Notes under the pieces: model-generated
What the model saw: only the letters and a program-made list of their open reading frames with translations
What the model was told of the DNA's origin: nothing
Databases searched by the model: none
Made by a program: the position numbers and the translations under genes
Assembly: GCA_023229645.1 (NCBI GenBank)
Contig: JALNYU010000027.1
Location: 1-47,685, forward strand
DNA: 47,685 bases
Direction: 5' to 3'
Source of the DNA: Nevskia sp.
GTDB lineage: Bacteria > Pseudomonadota > Gammaproteobacteria > Nevskiales > Nevskiaceae
Shown here: positions 40,420-47,685 of the stretch, in pieces
Layout: every line of letters begins with the position of its first letter
Numbering within the stretch: the stretch's first letter is position 1

Positions 40420-40839
40420 CTAGAACGGTTTAACGATCACCAAGATCACCATCGCAACGAGGAATACTGCCGGCACTTCGTTAATCCAACGATAAAAGCG
40501 TGGGCTGTAGGCATTGGTTTTAGCGGCGAAGCTGCGGACCCGTGTTTTCAACCAGCCGTGGTAGCCGGACAGTAAAACCGCGCATGCAATTTTTGCGTGC
40601 AACCAGCCGGCCTTCAAAAAATCTGGGTACATCGCCAGCATCGCGATCGCGAAAAGCCAAGTTCCAACCATGCCGATCGTCATGATCGCGTAGAGCCGAC
40701 GCTCCATGATGCAGAAGCGCGTATGACCTTCGGCATCATGAACATCGCAGTGATAGACAAACAATCGCGGCAGGTAAAAAAGGCCCGCAAACCAGGAAAC
40801 CATGAAGATAACGTGGAACGCTTTAATCCAAAGCAACAT
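40420..40839 (-). CDS. hemJ: protoporphyrinogen IX oxidase HemJ
   Basis: A 139-residue membrane protein with four spans. The N-terminal signature W-I-K-A-F-H-V-I-F-M-V-S-W-F-A-G-L-F-Y-L with the heme-binding His and R-L-F-V-Y-H is diagnostic for HemJ, which oxidises protoporphyrinogen IX in heme synthesis. A conserved Lys-containing W-L-H-A-K-I segment is present. The ATG at 40839 is preferred over 40869. Its closeness to bfr fits iron/heme homeostasis. Confidence 0.93.
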   Translation of the reverse strand: MLLWIKAFHVIFMVSWFAGLFYLPRLFVYHCDVHDAEGHTRFCIMERRLYAIMTIGMVGTWLFAIAMLAMYPDFLKAGWLHAKIACAVLLSGYHGWLKTRVRSFAAKTNAYSPRFYRWINEVPAVFLVAMVILVIVKPF

Positions 40840-40920
40840 GCTAAACCTGCACGAATGAGATATATGCACGCTATCATCGCGGCTTGAAATGCGATAGCAA
40901 ATTTTACGGAGCAGCGGGTC

Positions 40921-41958
40921 GTGATCGAAGTCGGCATTGTCGGGGGCACTGGGTACACCGGGGCAGAATTATTACGTCTGTTTGCCGGACATCCGTCAGC
41001 GCGGGTTTCGGTGCTGACCTCACGGCAGGAAGCGGGTAAGCGAGCCGATGTGCTATTCCCGCATTTGCGCGGGCGCTGTGATTTGGTTTTTACCGCGCCG
41101 GACGAGACGGCGCTGGCGCGTTGTCAGGTGGTGTTTTTCGCAACGCCACACGCAACGGCGATGAATTTGGCGCCTGCGCTGCTGGCGCAGGGCGTAAAAA
41201 TCATCGATCTTTCCGCCGATTTTAGGCTGAAGGATGCTGCAGTCTTTAATCAGTGGTATCGCCACGACCACGCGTGCCCAGATTTATTGGCTGAAGCAGT
41301 TTACGGGCTTCCTGAAGTCAATCGCGAGCGCATTCGGGCCGCGCGCCTGGTGGCGGCGCCTGGCTGCTATCCGACGGCAGTTCAGCTGGGGCTCCTGCCG
41401 CTATTGGAAGCGGATTGGGTAGAACCGGCGCATTTGATCGCCGACTGCAAGTCTGGTGTTAGCGGTGCGGGCCGGGAAGCGAAGATCGGCTCATTATTCT
41501 GTGAGGCGACAGAATCACTAAGCGCCTATGGCGTCGCCGGGCATCGCCATCTCCCAGAGATTGTGCAAGGGTTAAACGGCGCGGCAAAAACGCCCGTTGG
41601 ACTTACGTTTGTTCCGCATTTGACGCCGATGATTCGCGGGATCCACGCCACGTTGTACGCACGCCTGAAATCGGCGGCCGCAGCGGCGGATCTGCAAGTC
41701 TTATTCGAAACGCGGTATCGCGACGAACCATTCGTCGATGTATTGCCTGCCGGCGGTCAGCCGGAAACGCGGGCTGTGCGCGGTTCTAACCTGTGCCGGA
41801 TTGCGGTGCATCGTCCAAGCGGTGGCGACACGGTGGTTGTGCTGTCGGTCATCGACAACCTGTTGAAAGGCGCTGCCGGTCAGGCGCTGCAATGCTTCAA
41901 TTTGATGTGTGGGTTTGATGAACGAACCGCGCTTGACGCGTTGCCGCTGGTCCCGTGA
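40921..41958 (+). CDS. argC: N-acetyl-gamma-glutamyl-phosphate reductase
   Basis: A 345-residue NADPH enzyme, third step of arginine synthesis. N-terminal Rossmann motif G-I-V-G-G-T-G-Y-T-G-A-E-L and the catalytic Cys in A-P-G-C-Y-P-T-A are present, with H-R-H-L-P-E and P-H-L-T-P-M further on. The start is GTG at 40921, with TTTACGGAG about eight bases upstream. The stop overlaps the next gene's GTG. Confidence 0.96.
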   Translation: MIEVGIVGGTGYTGAELLRLFAGHPSARVSVLTSRQEAGKRADVLFPHLRGRCDLVFTAPDETALARCQVVFFATPHATAMNLAPALLAQGVKIIDLSADFRLKDAAVFNQWYRHDHACPDLLAEAVYGLPEVNRERIRAARLVAAPGCYPTAVQLGLLPLLEADWVEPAHLIADCKSGVSGAGREAKIGSLFCEATESLSAYGVAGHRHLPEIVQGLNGAAKTPVGLTFVPHLTPMIRGIHATLYARLKSAAAAADLQVLFETRYRDEPFVDVLPAGGQPETRAVRGSNLCRIAVHRPSGGDTVVVLSVIDNLLKGAAGQALQCFNLMCGFDERTALDALPLVP

Positions 41959-42716
41959 ATTTCAAGCATAAGATTGTTATTACGCAGCATCAGCCTTGGC
42001 GCAGCCGCGCGCTCATCGTCGGTATCGTCGCGACCTTATTGCTGAGCGCGTTCGGGCTTTATCGCTATACACGCGCCACGACCGTATCTGACTTCGAGCG
42101 CGCGCAGAGCGAGCGCGATAGTTTGCTTGATGAGCGCCGGACTCTGACGCGTGAGCTGCGCAGCGCTAAAAGCGAAAACGAAAGCCTAAAAAATCAGGTG
42201 GCTTATTTGGGGCGTTCGCAAGAAATTGACGGCGCTGCCTGCAGTAGCGTCAAGCAATCGTTGGGGCAGTTGCAAGCGGAAGCATCTGATCTACGAGAGC
42301 AGCTCGCATTTTATCGGGGCATCGTTTCGCCCCAGGAATCGCAAGCAGGCGTGCGTGTTTATGACTTCAAGATTTCGAAGTCAAAAACAGAAACTGATGG
42401 CTATCATTACGATCTTGTTCTAATTCAGCCCGTACGCAGCGAAAAACGAGTCGCGGGAAGTATTGATATCCTTATTGAAGGGCTGAAAGCGGGGCAAAAG
42501 CAAACATTACGATTTGCAGAAATCAGCGCTGACAGTAATAAAAATCTGGTATTTTCATTTAAATACTTCGAAGAATTTGGCGGACAAGTGCGGTTACCGG
42601 CCGGTTTCCGGCCTTTGCGTGCAACGGTGGCGCTGCAGCCCAGCGGCGAAACCGGTCCTAAAATCGAAGACGAATATGAATGGGCCAAGATTCTTCAGGA
42701 GGCAGCGGCGCCATGA
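41955..42716 (+). CDS. membrane-anchored coiled-coil protein (DUF6776-like) upstream of bactofilin
   Basis: A 253-residue protein with a span at residues about 19-40 (A-L-I-V-G-I-V-A-T-L-L-L), a coiled coil of about 70 residues, and a C-terminal beta-rich domain (Y-D-L-V-L-I-Q; F-E-E-F-G-G-Q-V-R-L-P-A-G). I believe it matches the DUF6776 family of gammaproteobacteria but cannot confirm. Start GTG 41955 overlaps argC by four bases; the stop overlaps bactofilin by four. It is probably the membrane partner that positions or regulates the bactofilin filament (inference). Confidence 0.8.
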   Translation: MNFKHKIVITQHQPWRSRALIVGIVATLLLSAFGLYRYTRATTVSDFERAQSERDSLLDERRTLTRELRSAKSENESLKNQVAYLGRSQEIDGAACSSVKQSLGQLQAEASDLREQLAFYRGIVSPQESQAGVRVYDFKISKSKTETDGYHYDLVLIQPVRSEKRVAGSIDILIEGLKAGQKQTLRFAEISADSNKNLVFSFKYFEEFGGQVRLPAGFRPLRATVALQPSGETGPKIEDEYEWAKILQEAAAP

Positions 42717-43177
42717 AAGGTTTTCTGAGCTCTAGCTCAAGCACGAAAGGTGCGACTGTAGATACATTGATCGGCCGTCAGACCGAGATCCTGGGGGACG
42801 TTCGTTTTTCCGGCGGCCTGCACATCGACGGTAAAGTGAAAGGTAACATTACCGCGGCGAGTGATAAGGCGGCTTCGCTTTCCGTTAGCGAAGCAGGGGC
42901 CATTGAAGGCGATCTGCGCGTCCCCACGATCATGTTGAATGGCACCGTGGTCGGCGATGTGCATGCAAGCGAAAGATTGACGCTTAACGCCAAGGCGCGT
43001 ATCAACGGCAATGTTTACTACAAAGTGCTGCAGATGGAGCCCGGTGCGATGATTAATGGTCAGCTGCTGTTCGAAGACAGCGAGCCACCAGCATTAACGC
43101 ACCAGAAGGGTAGTGAAGGAAAAACCGAGTCAGCGGTCCTCGCGATGGAGGATGCGCGACGTAGCAAGTCAGGCTAA
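42713..43177 (+). CDS. bactofilin (polymer-forming cytoskeletal protein)
   Basis: A 154-residue protein with a central DUF583 beta-helix (residues about 15-120): T-L-I-G-R-Q-T-E-I-L-G-D-V-R-F-S-G-G-L-H, I-D-G-K-V-K-G-N-I, G-D-L-R-V-P, G-T-V-V-G-D-V-H-A-S, and N-G-N-V-Y-Y. Bactofilins form unbranched filaments that direct cell-wall enzymes in shape and stalk formation. The ATG overlaps the coiled-coil gene stop (ATGA). It is followed 25 bases later by erpA. Confidence 0.92.
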   Translation: MKGFLSSSSSTKGATVDTLIGRQTEILGDVRFSGGLHIDGKVKGNITAASDKAASLSVSEAGAIEGDLRVPTIMLNGTVVGDVHASERLTLNAKARINGNVYYKVLQMEPGAMINGQLLFEDSEPPALTHQKGSEGKTESAVLAMEDARRSKSG

Positions 43178-43202
43178 TTCGCCCGACGCTTGGAGAGATG
43201 AG

Positions 43203-43562
43203 ATGGACGTAATTGAAGCCCCCGTTGCAGAGACCCCAGACCTCGTGTTCACCAACGCGGCCGCTAGCAAAGTGCGCGAGCTGTTGGATGAAGAAGATAA
43301 CCCCGCGATGAAATTGCGCGTGTTCGTGACCGGTGGCGGCTGTTCTGGCTTCAAGTATGGTTTTACGTTCGACGAAGCGAGTGAAGACGGTGATTTTGCC
43401 GTTGAAAACGGCGGCGTGACCTTAGTCGTTGACCCCATGAGCTTTCAGTATTTAGCAGGCGCTGAGATCGACTACAAAGATGACGTCGACGGCGCACAGT
43501 TCGTTATTCGCAATCCGAACGCAACCACGACCTGCGGTTGCGGCTCGTCGTTCGCAGTTTGA
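43203..43562 (+). CDS. erpA: iron-sulfur cluster insertion protein ErpA
   Basis: A 119-residue A-type carrier with the three cysteine ligands in G-G-G-C-S-G and C-G-C-G-S-S, and V-D-P-M-S-F-Q-Y-L-A-G between. ErpA passes Fe-S clusters to apo-proteins, for example IspG and IspH. GGAGAGATGAG upstream fixes the start at 43203. It converges on anmK. Confidence 0.96.
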   Translation: MDVIEAPVAETPDLVFTNAAASKVRELLDEEDNPAMKLRVFVTGGGCSGFKYGFTFDEASEDGDFAVENGGVTLVVDPMSFQYLAGAEIDYKDDVDGAQFVIRNPNATTTCGCGSSFAV

Positions 43563-43602
43563 TCGAAACGAAGCGTTGGTAAGCGAGGCCCTAGTCTGAA
43601 TT

Positions 43603-43630
43603 TATTAGGCGGGATAAATCCCGCCTAATA
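43603..43630. terminator. strong hairpin between erpA and anmK, overlapping the anmK stop
   Basis: A perfect 12-bp stem (43603-43614 with 43619-43630) with a TAAA loop. It contains the last codons and stop of anmK, so coding and termination share the same bases. The T-runs are weak on both strands. Confidence 0.6.
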
Positions 43631-44714
43631 TCGCTGGTTTGCTGGCGCCCGTTACTGCGGGCAAATTGCCGGGGCCTCCGGCCAGCGTTCGCATCGCCAG
43701 CCAGGCGAATGCGGTGGCTTCGATCAATTCCGCGCCCAGGCCATAGCCGTCAGTCGTTGCAAGCACTGCTTTGGGCCCCAGCAGCGCTTGTAGTCGCCGC
43801 TGCAGTAATAAATTGCGTGCGCCGCCGCCGCAGACTAAAACGCGCGCCCAGTTCGTGCCTTGGCTGTGGATTGCTTGCGCCACCGTGACCGCAGTTAGTT
43901 CGCAAAGTGTGGCCTGTACATCACGCGGGTCGAGCGTATCGAGCGCCGGAAAAAGGCGGCGTGCCCACGTCAGACGAAAATAATCCCGGCCGGTGCTTTT
44001 GGGCGGTTTCGCGGCAAAGTAAGGATCGGTTAATAGCGCGTCGAGCAGCGCGAGGTGCACGGCCCCGCGCGCACCAAAGGCTCCGTCGACGTCGTAGGCT
44101 ACGTTGTGGTGCAGCTGCACCCATTCGTCCATTAAGGCATTGCCAGGGCCGGTGTCAAACCCACGGACGGCCTGGGGCGTTTTATCGGGCAGGAGCGTGA
44201 CGTTGGCAATCCCCCCGATATTCAGCACGCAGCGCCGCTCATCGGCGGCAAATAACGCGTGGTGAAATGCCGGCACGAGTGGCGCGCCCTGGCCGCCGAG
44301 TGCGAGGTCTCGGCGGCGGAAATCAGCGACGGTCGTAATCCCGGTTTGTGCGGCAATGCGGCTCGGGTCGCCGAGCTGCATCGTTAACCCACGCGGCCCT
44401 TCGTGAAAGACCGTTTGACCGTGGCTGCCAATCGCCTGAATCTGCTGAGCTTCGATGCCCGTTGCCGACAAGACATGCTGCGCCGCCGAGGCAAAACGAT
44501 CAGCAATTCCGATGTCGATCAAACTCAACTCGCGCAACGTAATTGCGGGCTGATTTAGCGACAGCGTGAGCAACCGCGCGCGCTGCTCGGCCGCGTACTC
44601 GGTATGGCTGCTCCCGATAACACGGATAAAACGGTCGCCATCAAATTCGGCGATGACGGCATCAATGCCGTCAGCGCTGGTTCCGGACATTAGCCCTAAG
44701 TAAAGCGTACGCAA
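43605..44714 (-). CDS. anmK: anhydro-N-acetylmuramic acid kinase
   Basis: A 369-residue kinase that phosphorylates and opens 1,6-anhydro-MurNAc in peptidoglycan recycling. Family motifs are L-M-S-G-T-S-A-D-G-I-D at the N terminus, G-S-H-G-Q-T-V-F-H, I-G-G-I-A-N-V-T, F-D-T-G-P-G-N and C-G-G-G-A-R-N. The start is TTG at 44714; no in-frame ATG gives the full L-Y-L-G-L-M-S-G. It lies 38 bases downstream of the M23 peptidase stop on the same strand, likely one operon. Confidence 0.94.
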   Translation of the reverse strand: MRTLYLGLMSGTSADGIDAVIAEFDGDRFIRVIGSSHTEYAAEQRARLLTLSLNQPAITLRELSLIDIGIADRFASAAQHVLSATGIEAQQIQAIGSHGQTVFHEGPRGLTMQLGDPSRIAAQTGITTVADFRRRDLALGGQGAPLVPAFHHALFAADERRCVLNIGGIANVTLLPDKTPQAVRGFDTGPGNALMDEWVQLHHNVAYDVDGAFGARGAVHLALLDALLTDPYFAAKPPKSTGRDYFRLTWARRLFPALDTLDPRDVQATLCELTAVTVAQAIHSQGTNWARVLVCGGGARNLLLQRRLQALLGPKAVLATTDGYGLGAELIEATAFAWLAMRTLAGGPGNLPAVTGASKPAILGGIYPA

Positions 44715-44752
44715 GGCAGGCCGCTTAGGGGCGCAAGGAGGAATTAATCAAT

Positions 44753-46093
44753 TTAACGGCTGAGCGATGCAAACCGGCGGTTGTTCAGGGCTTCAATCTT
44801 GGCAACTAAAGGCCGCGCTTGGGCGCGGAATTGTGCAACGAGCTGTGGATTCAGCGGAATCGAGCGCGGTAGTGGCACCGTAACTGGGTTTTGATGGACC
44901 CCGTTCACCCGGAACTCGTAGTGCAAGTGCGGCGCAGTGGCAAGCCCGGTACGGCCGACATAGGCCACTGTTTGCCCTTGGCGAACCCGTGCCCCGACGC
45001 GGAGCCCAGTCTGAAATCGAGAGAGATGACCGTAAACCGTTTCGTACTGCGAGCCGTGCTGAATAATCAAAACATTGCCGTAGCCGCCTTTTACGCCGAC
45101 AAATTCAACCTTGCCGTCACCGGTTGCATGCACCGGCGTGCCAATCGCCGCCGCGTAATCCACGCCTTTATGCGCACGAATCACGTTGAGAATCGGATGA
45201 AAGCGGCGAAGATTGAAGCCTGAGCTGATCCGAGCAAAGTCAACGGGCGTACGGATAAAGGCGCGCCGCAACGATTGCCCGTCCGGCGTGTAATAGCTTG
45301 AGCGGCCTTCGCCATCAACGTAGCGCACCGCGCGGTAAACATGGCCTTGGTTGACGAATTCCGCGGCCAAAATATCGCCTTCGCGGATTTTTTTCCCTTC
45401 CTTATATAGCTGGTCGAAAATCACCGCGAAACGATCGCCTTCCTGTAGATCTTGGGCGAAATCGATGTCGTAACCGAAAATATCGGCGAACTCGAGGATC
45501 ATGCGATCCGATAGACCTGCTTTATGGCCGTCGGCAAACAGCGATGACCGGATAACACCGGCGCTTTCGTTGTTTCTACGCTCCAACGTAGCGGTAATCG
45601 TCGCGGCTTCAAAGCCGGCACCCTTGCGGCGTATGCTTAACGTATGCGTTTCGTCGTAAGCGTAGCTTAGTTCGGCGAGTTGACCCGAGGTAATTTTAAG
45701 GTTGAGCTGATCTCCGGCACGAATCCGCTGCAAGCGCGTGCTATCGCCGCCCAAGCGCGTGATTTGCATCCAGTTATCGGCAGGCAAACCCTGCGACTCG
45801 AAAATATTTGACAAACTTTGCCGCGGTGCGACGATGATCTTGGTCCAATCGTTCGCTTCGGGGGTGGTCAGCGCCGCGGCGACCACGTTTTGCCCGATGT
45901 CCATGCGGGGGGATGCGATAGGCCCGAGATTGGGGATCGCGGGTTTTGAAGCTTGAATTGGCAGCGCTGACGCAGGCTCTGACCGCGAGTAAAGCAGGGC
46001 AACCGTCGAAACCATCAGGAACGCGCCAATTAAGGCGATCCTGCGCTTCGAGGAGGCCGAGGCCTCGACCGCAAGGCTATAATTCTGTGACAT
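44753..46093 (-). CDS. M23 peptidoglycan DD-endopeptidase with OapA/LysM-like domain (MepM-like)
   Basis: A 446-residue protein, membrane-anchored by one span (residues about 18-35). The central OapA-like/LysM-type segment (Q-S-L-S-N-I-F-E-S-Q-G-L; G-D-Q-L-N-L) binds murein, and the C-terminal M23 domain has its zinc motifs H-K-G-V-D-Y, G-H-L-S-R and H-L-H-Y-E-F. It cuts peptide cross-links to allow wall growth. ATG 46093 (M-S-Q-N-Y) is preferred over 46126. It is divergent from tyrS, as in other gammaproteobacteria. Confidence 0.93.
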   Translation of the reverse strand: MSQNYSLAVEASASSKRRIALIGAFLMVSTVALLYSRSEPASALPIQASKPAIPNLGPIASPRMDIGQNVVAAALTTPEANDWTKIIVAPRQSLSNIFESQGLPADNWMQITRLGGDSTRLQRIRAGDQLNLKITSGQLAELSYAYDETHTLSIRRKGAGFEAATITATLERRNNESAGVIRSSLFADGHKAGLSDRMILEFADIFGYDIDFAQDLQEGDRFAVIFDQLYKEGKKIREGDILAAEFVNQGHVYRAVRYVDGEGRSSYYTPDGQSLRRAFIRTPVDFARISSGFNLRRFHPILNVIRAHKGVDYAAAIGTPVHATGDGKVEFVGVKGGYGNVLIIQHGSQYETVYGHLSRFQTGLRVGARVRQGQTVAYVGRTGLATAPHLHYEFRVNGVHQNPVTVPLPRSIPLNPQLVAQFRAQARPLVAKIEALNNRRFASLSR

Positions 46094-46274
46094 AAATGAT
46101 CCGCAAAAACAATTTGAGCCGCACAATTATGCGGGCATAAAGATCAAGCCTATTTGGGTTGTTATTGTTGATCCGCAAGTCGGTAACAAAACATAAAATC
46201 CAAGCCTTGGCAATATATTTTCTAAAATACCCCGCTAAAGTTGCGAACCGCAGCTGCGACACTTGAGAAGGCCT

Positions 46275-47477
46275 TTGAACATCGAAGAAATTGAACGCGG
46301 TACTGACGAAGTCATTCCGCGTGCCGATCTGCATCTCCGCTTAGCCCAAGCCGAAAAAGATGGGACGCGGCTGCGCATTAAAGCCGGATTCGACCCTACC
46401 GCCAAAGACTTGCATCTCGGCCATACATTATTGCTTAACAAATTACGTGCCTATCAGGATGCGGGGCATGAAGCGATATTTTTGATCGGCGACTTTACCG
46501 GCATGATCGGCGATCCAACCGGCAAAAATGAAACACGAAAGCCGCTGACGCGCGAGCAAGTTGAAGACAACGCGAAGACGTATCAAGAACAGGTTTTTAA
46601 AATCCTGGATCCAGCCAAGACCACCATTGCATTTAATAGTCATTGGCTGGACGCGCTTGGGGCCGAAGGCATGCTACGTCTTGCAGCGCAATATACCGTG
46701 GCGCGGATGATGGAGCGGGACGATTTCACCAAGCGATTCCGTGACAATCTCCCGATTGCGATACACGAATTTTTATATCCGCTGCTACAGGGCTACGATT
46801 CTGTGGCACTTAAGGCGGATGTTGAACTGGGCGGTACCGATCAGAAATTTAATTTGCTGGTCGGCCGGCATTTGCAAACTGCCTATGGGCAAAAGCCGCA
46901 ATGCATTATGACGGTGCCGATTCTGGAGGGGCTGGACGGTGTTCAAAAGATGTCGAAATCCCTAAATAACTATGTTGCGCTCAATGATTCGCCAAAAGAG
47001 ATGTTCGGCAAAGTCATGTCGATTTCGGACACCTTGATGTGGCGTTACTTCGAGTTGCTAAGCTTCCGCCCGCTTGCGGAGCTTGCAGACCTGAAGCGTG
47101 GTGCGGAAGCCGGGCAAAATCCGCGTGACATAAAGATGGCACTTGCCGTCGAGCTGGTAGAGCGGTTTCACCGTGGCGGTGCGGGAGAAGCAGCAAAAGC
47201 GGAGTTTATTGCGCAGTTTTCCCAGGGCGCCCTGCCAGAAAACATACCCGAGATCATCATCGCCGTTCCGGAAGCGGGGTTGCCGCTGGCTGTTGTTCTT
47301 AAGCAAGCAGGCTTGGTCGCAAGTAACGGTGAAGGCAACCGGCTTATCGACCAAAAAGCGGTGAAGGTCGATCATCAGCGCGTCGAGGATCGGCAGACGG
47401 CATTGAAGGCCGGCTGTAATCACTTATTACAGGTCGGTCCGCGACGGTATGCGCGCGTACTGTTACGCGCCGAGTAA
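46275..47477 (+). CDS. tyrS: tyrosyl-tRNA synthetase
   Basis: A 400-residue class Ic synthetase. The HIGH motif appears as H-L-G-H, G-G-T-D-Q-K-F-N binds tyrosine, and K-M-S-K-S is intact; the C-terminal S4 domain is present. Its sequence (E-R-G-T-D-E-V near the start) is the TyrZ-like type rather than E. coli TyrS. Start is a TTG at 46275 (after GAGAAGG) or 46263; neither has an ATG alternative. Confidence 0.95.
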   Translation: MNIEEIERGTDEVIPRADLHLRLAQAEKDGTRLRIKAGFDPTAKDLHLGHTLLLNKLRAYQDAGHEAIFLIGDFTGMIGDPTGKNETRKPLTREQVEDNAKTYQEQVFKILDPAKTTIAFNSHWLDALGAEGMLRLAAQYTVARMMERDDFTKRFRDNLPIAIHEFLYPLLQGYDSVALKADVELGGTDQKFNLLVGRHLQTAYGQKPQCIMTVPILEGLDGVQKMSKSLNNYVALNDSPKEMFGKVMSISDTLMWRYFELLSFRPLAELADLKRGAEAGQNPRDIKMALAVELVERFHRGGAGEAAKAEFIAQFSQGALPENIPEIIIAVPEAGLPLAVVLKQAGLVASNGEGNRLIDQKAVKVDHQRVEDRQTALKAGCNHLLQVGPRRYARVLLRAE

Positions 47478-47539
47478 TCGATTCTCGGCGAGGGTTTTCC
47501 TGGACGACCTAGCTCTGTTGGAAAGTTTGTGACAAGCAG

Positions 47540-47567
47540 TTGACAGCCGCTCAAACCTCTATACAAT
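47540..47567 (+). promoter_or_regulatory. strong sigma70 promoter, upstream of probable rRNA operon (P1)
   Basis: TTGACA at 47540-47545, 16-base spacer, TACAAT at 47562-47567, followed by TCGCC. Confidence 0.8.
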
Positions 47568-47646
47568 TCGCCACCTCGCAGCGGCTACCGCGGCGGGGGT
47601 GGGAAGTGAAGAAGTTGGTGCTTTGAATTGGAAACGATTTGAAGTA

Positions 47647-47674
47647 TTGACAAAGGGAAAAAATCCTATAGAAT
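47647..47674 (+). promoter_or_regulatory. strong sigma70 promoter, upstream of probable rRNA operon (P2)
   Basis: TTGACA at 47647-47652, 16-base spacer, TAGAAT at 47669-47674, again followed by TCGCC. The shared AATTCGCC after both -10 boxes and the 16-base spacing are typical of stable-RNA promoters. The transcribed gene begins outside the window. Confidence 0.78.
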
Positions 47675-47685
47675 TCGCCTCCCTT

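Overview
This is a GC-rich, densely coded stretch of a chromosome, almost certainly from a gammaproteobacterium. The block erpA, anmK, an OapA/MepM-type M23 peptidase, tyrS and then rRNA-type promoters is a familiar gammaproteobacterial arrangement. HemJ, bfd-bfr, RppH, a TctD/TctE-like two-component pair and the DUF1302/DUF1329 envelope proteins fit lipid- or hydrocarbon-using groups such as Nevskiales, Xanthomonadales or Pseudomonadales. I cannot name the genus from sequence alone.

Region by region. 1-1336 is the 3' end of an RHS polymorphic toxin with a small, visibly AT-richer TPR-like gene behind it, a candidate immunity gene. 1337-1831 is a non-coding, hairpin-rich stretch that looks like a dispersed repeat. 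1832-5901 is a tight operon: DUF1295 membrane enzyme, CFA-synthase-like methyltransferase, an exported protein of unknown function and an exported thioredoxin-TPR protein. purU follows. 6837-13165, on the minus strand, carries acyl-CoA ligase, a patatin phospholipase with a membrane insertion, and a two-component system. 13320-16299 holds a membrane-anchored SMP-30-like protein and a membrane pseudokinase. 16643-23500 is an outer-membrane/periplasm/inner-membrane cassette (DUF1302, DUF1329, Ycf48-like propeller, MMPL/RND permease). It is followed by an esterase lipoprotein, FadE-type acyl-CoA dehydrogenase, a hotdog thioesterase and a TetR regulator.

28614-30873 (minus) has a LysE exporter, a metallophosphoesterase and a tandem GST_N protein. 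30995-33469 is an ECF sigma, anti-sigma and DUF4097 operon. 33470-33831 is an intergenic region packed with inverted repeats. MipA/OmpV, a His-rich CDF metal transporter, an AcuI-like reductase, pdxH, a DUF985 cupin, a HAD phosphatase and rppH follow. 39441-40839 is an iron block with a Fur-box-like promoter, bfd, bfr and hemJ. 40921-43562 is the chain argC, a coiled-coil membrane protein, bactofilin and erpA. anmK, the M23 peptidase and tyrS close the window, with two tandem sigma70 promoters that probably drive an rRNA operon just outside.

The common theme is lipid and envelope biology: phospholipid modification, fatty-acid release, activation and beta-oxidation, hydrophobic-substrate transport, and bactofilin/peptidoglycan shaping. 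The most unusual items are the catalytically dead kinase, the RHS tip with its partner, the inverted pair of roughly 96-bp terminal-inverted-repeat elements near 33.6 kb, the apparently leaderless Fur-boxed bfd promoter, and the four-gene trans-envelope cassette.
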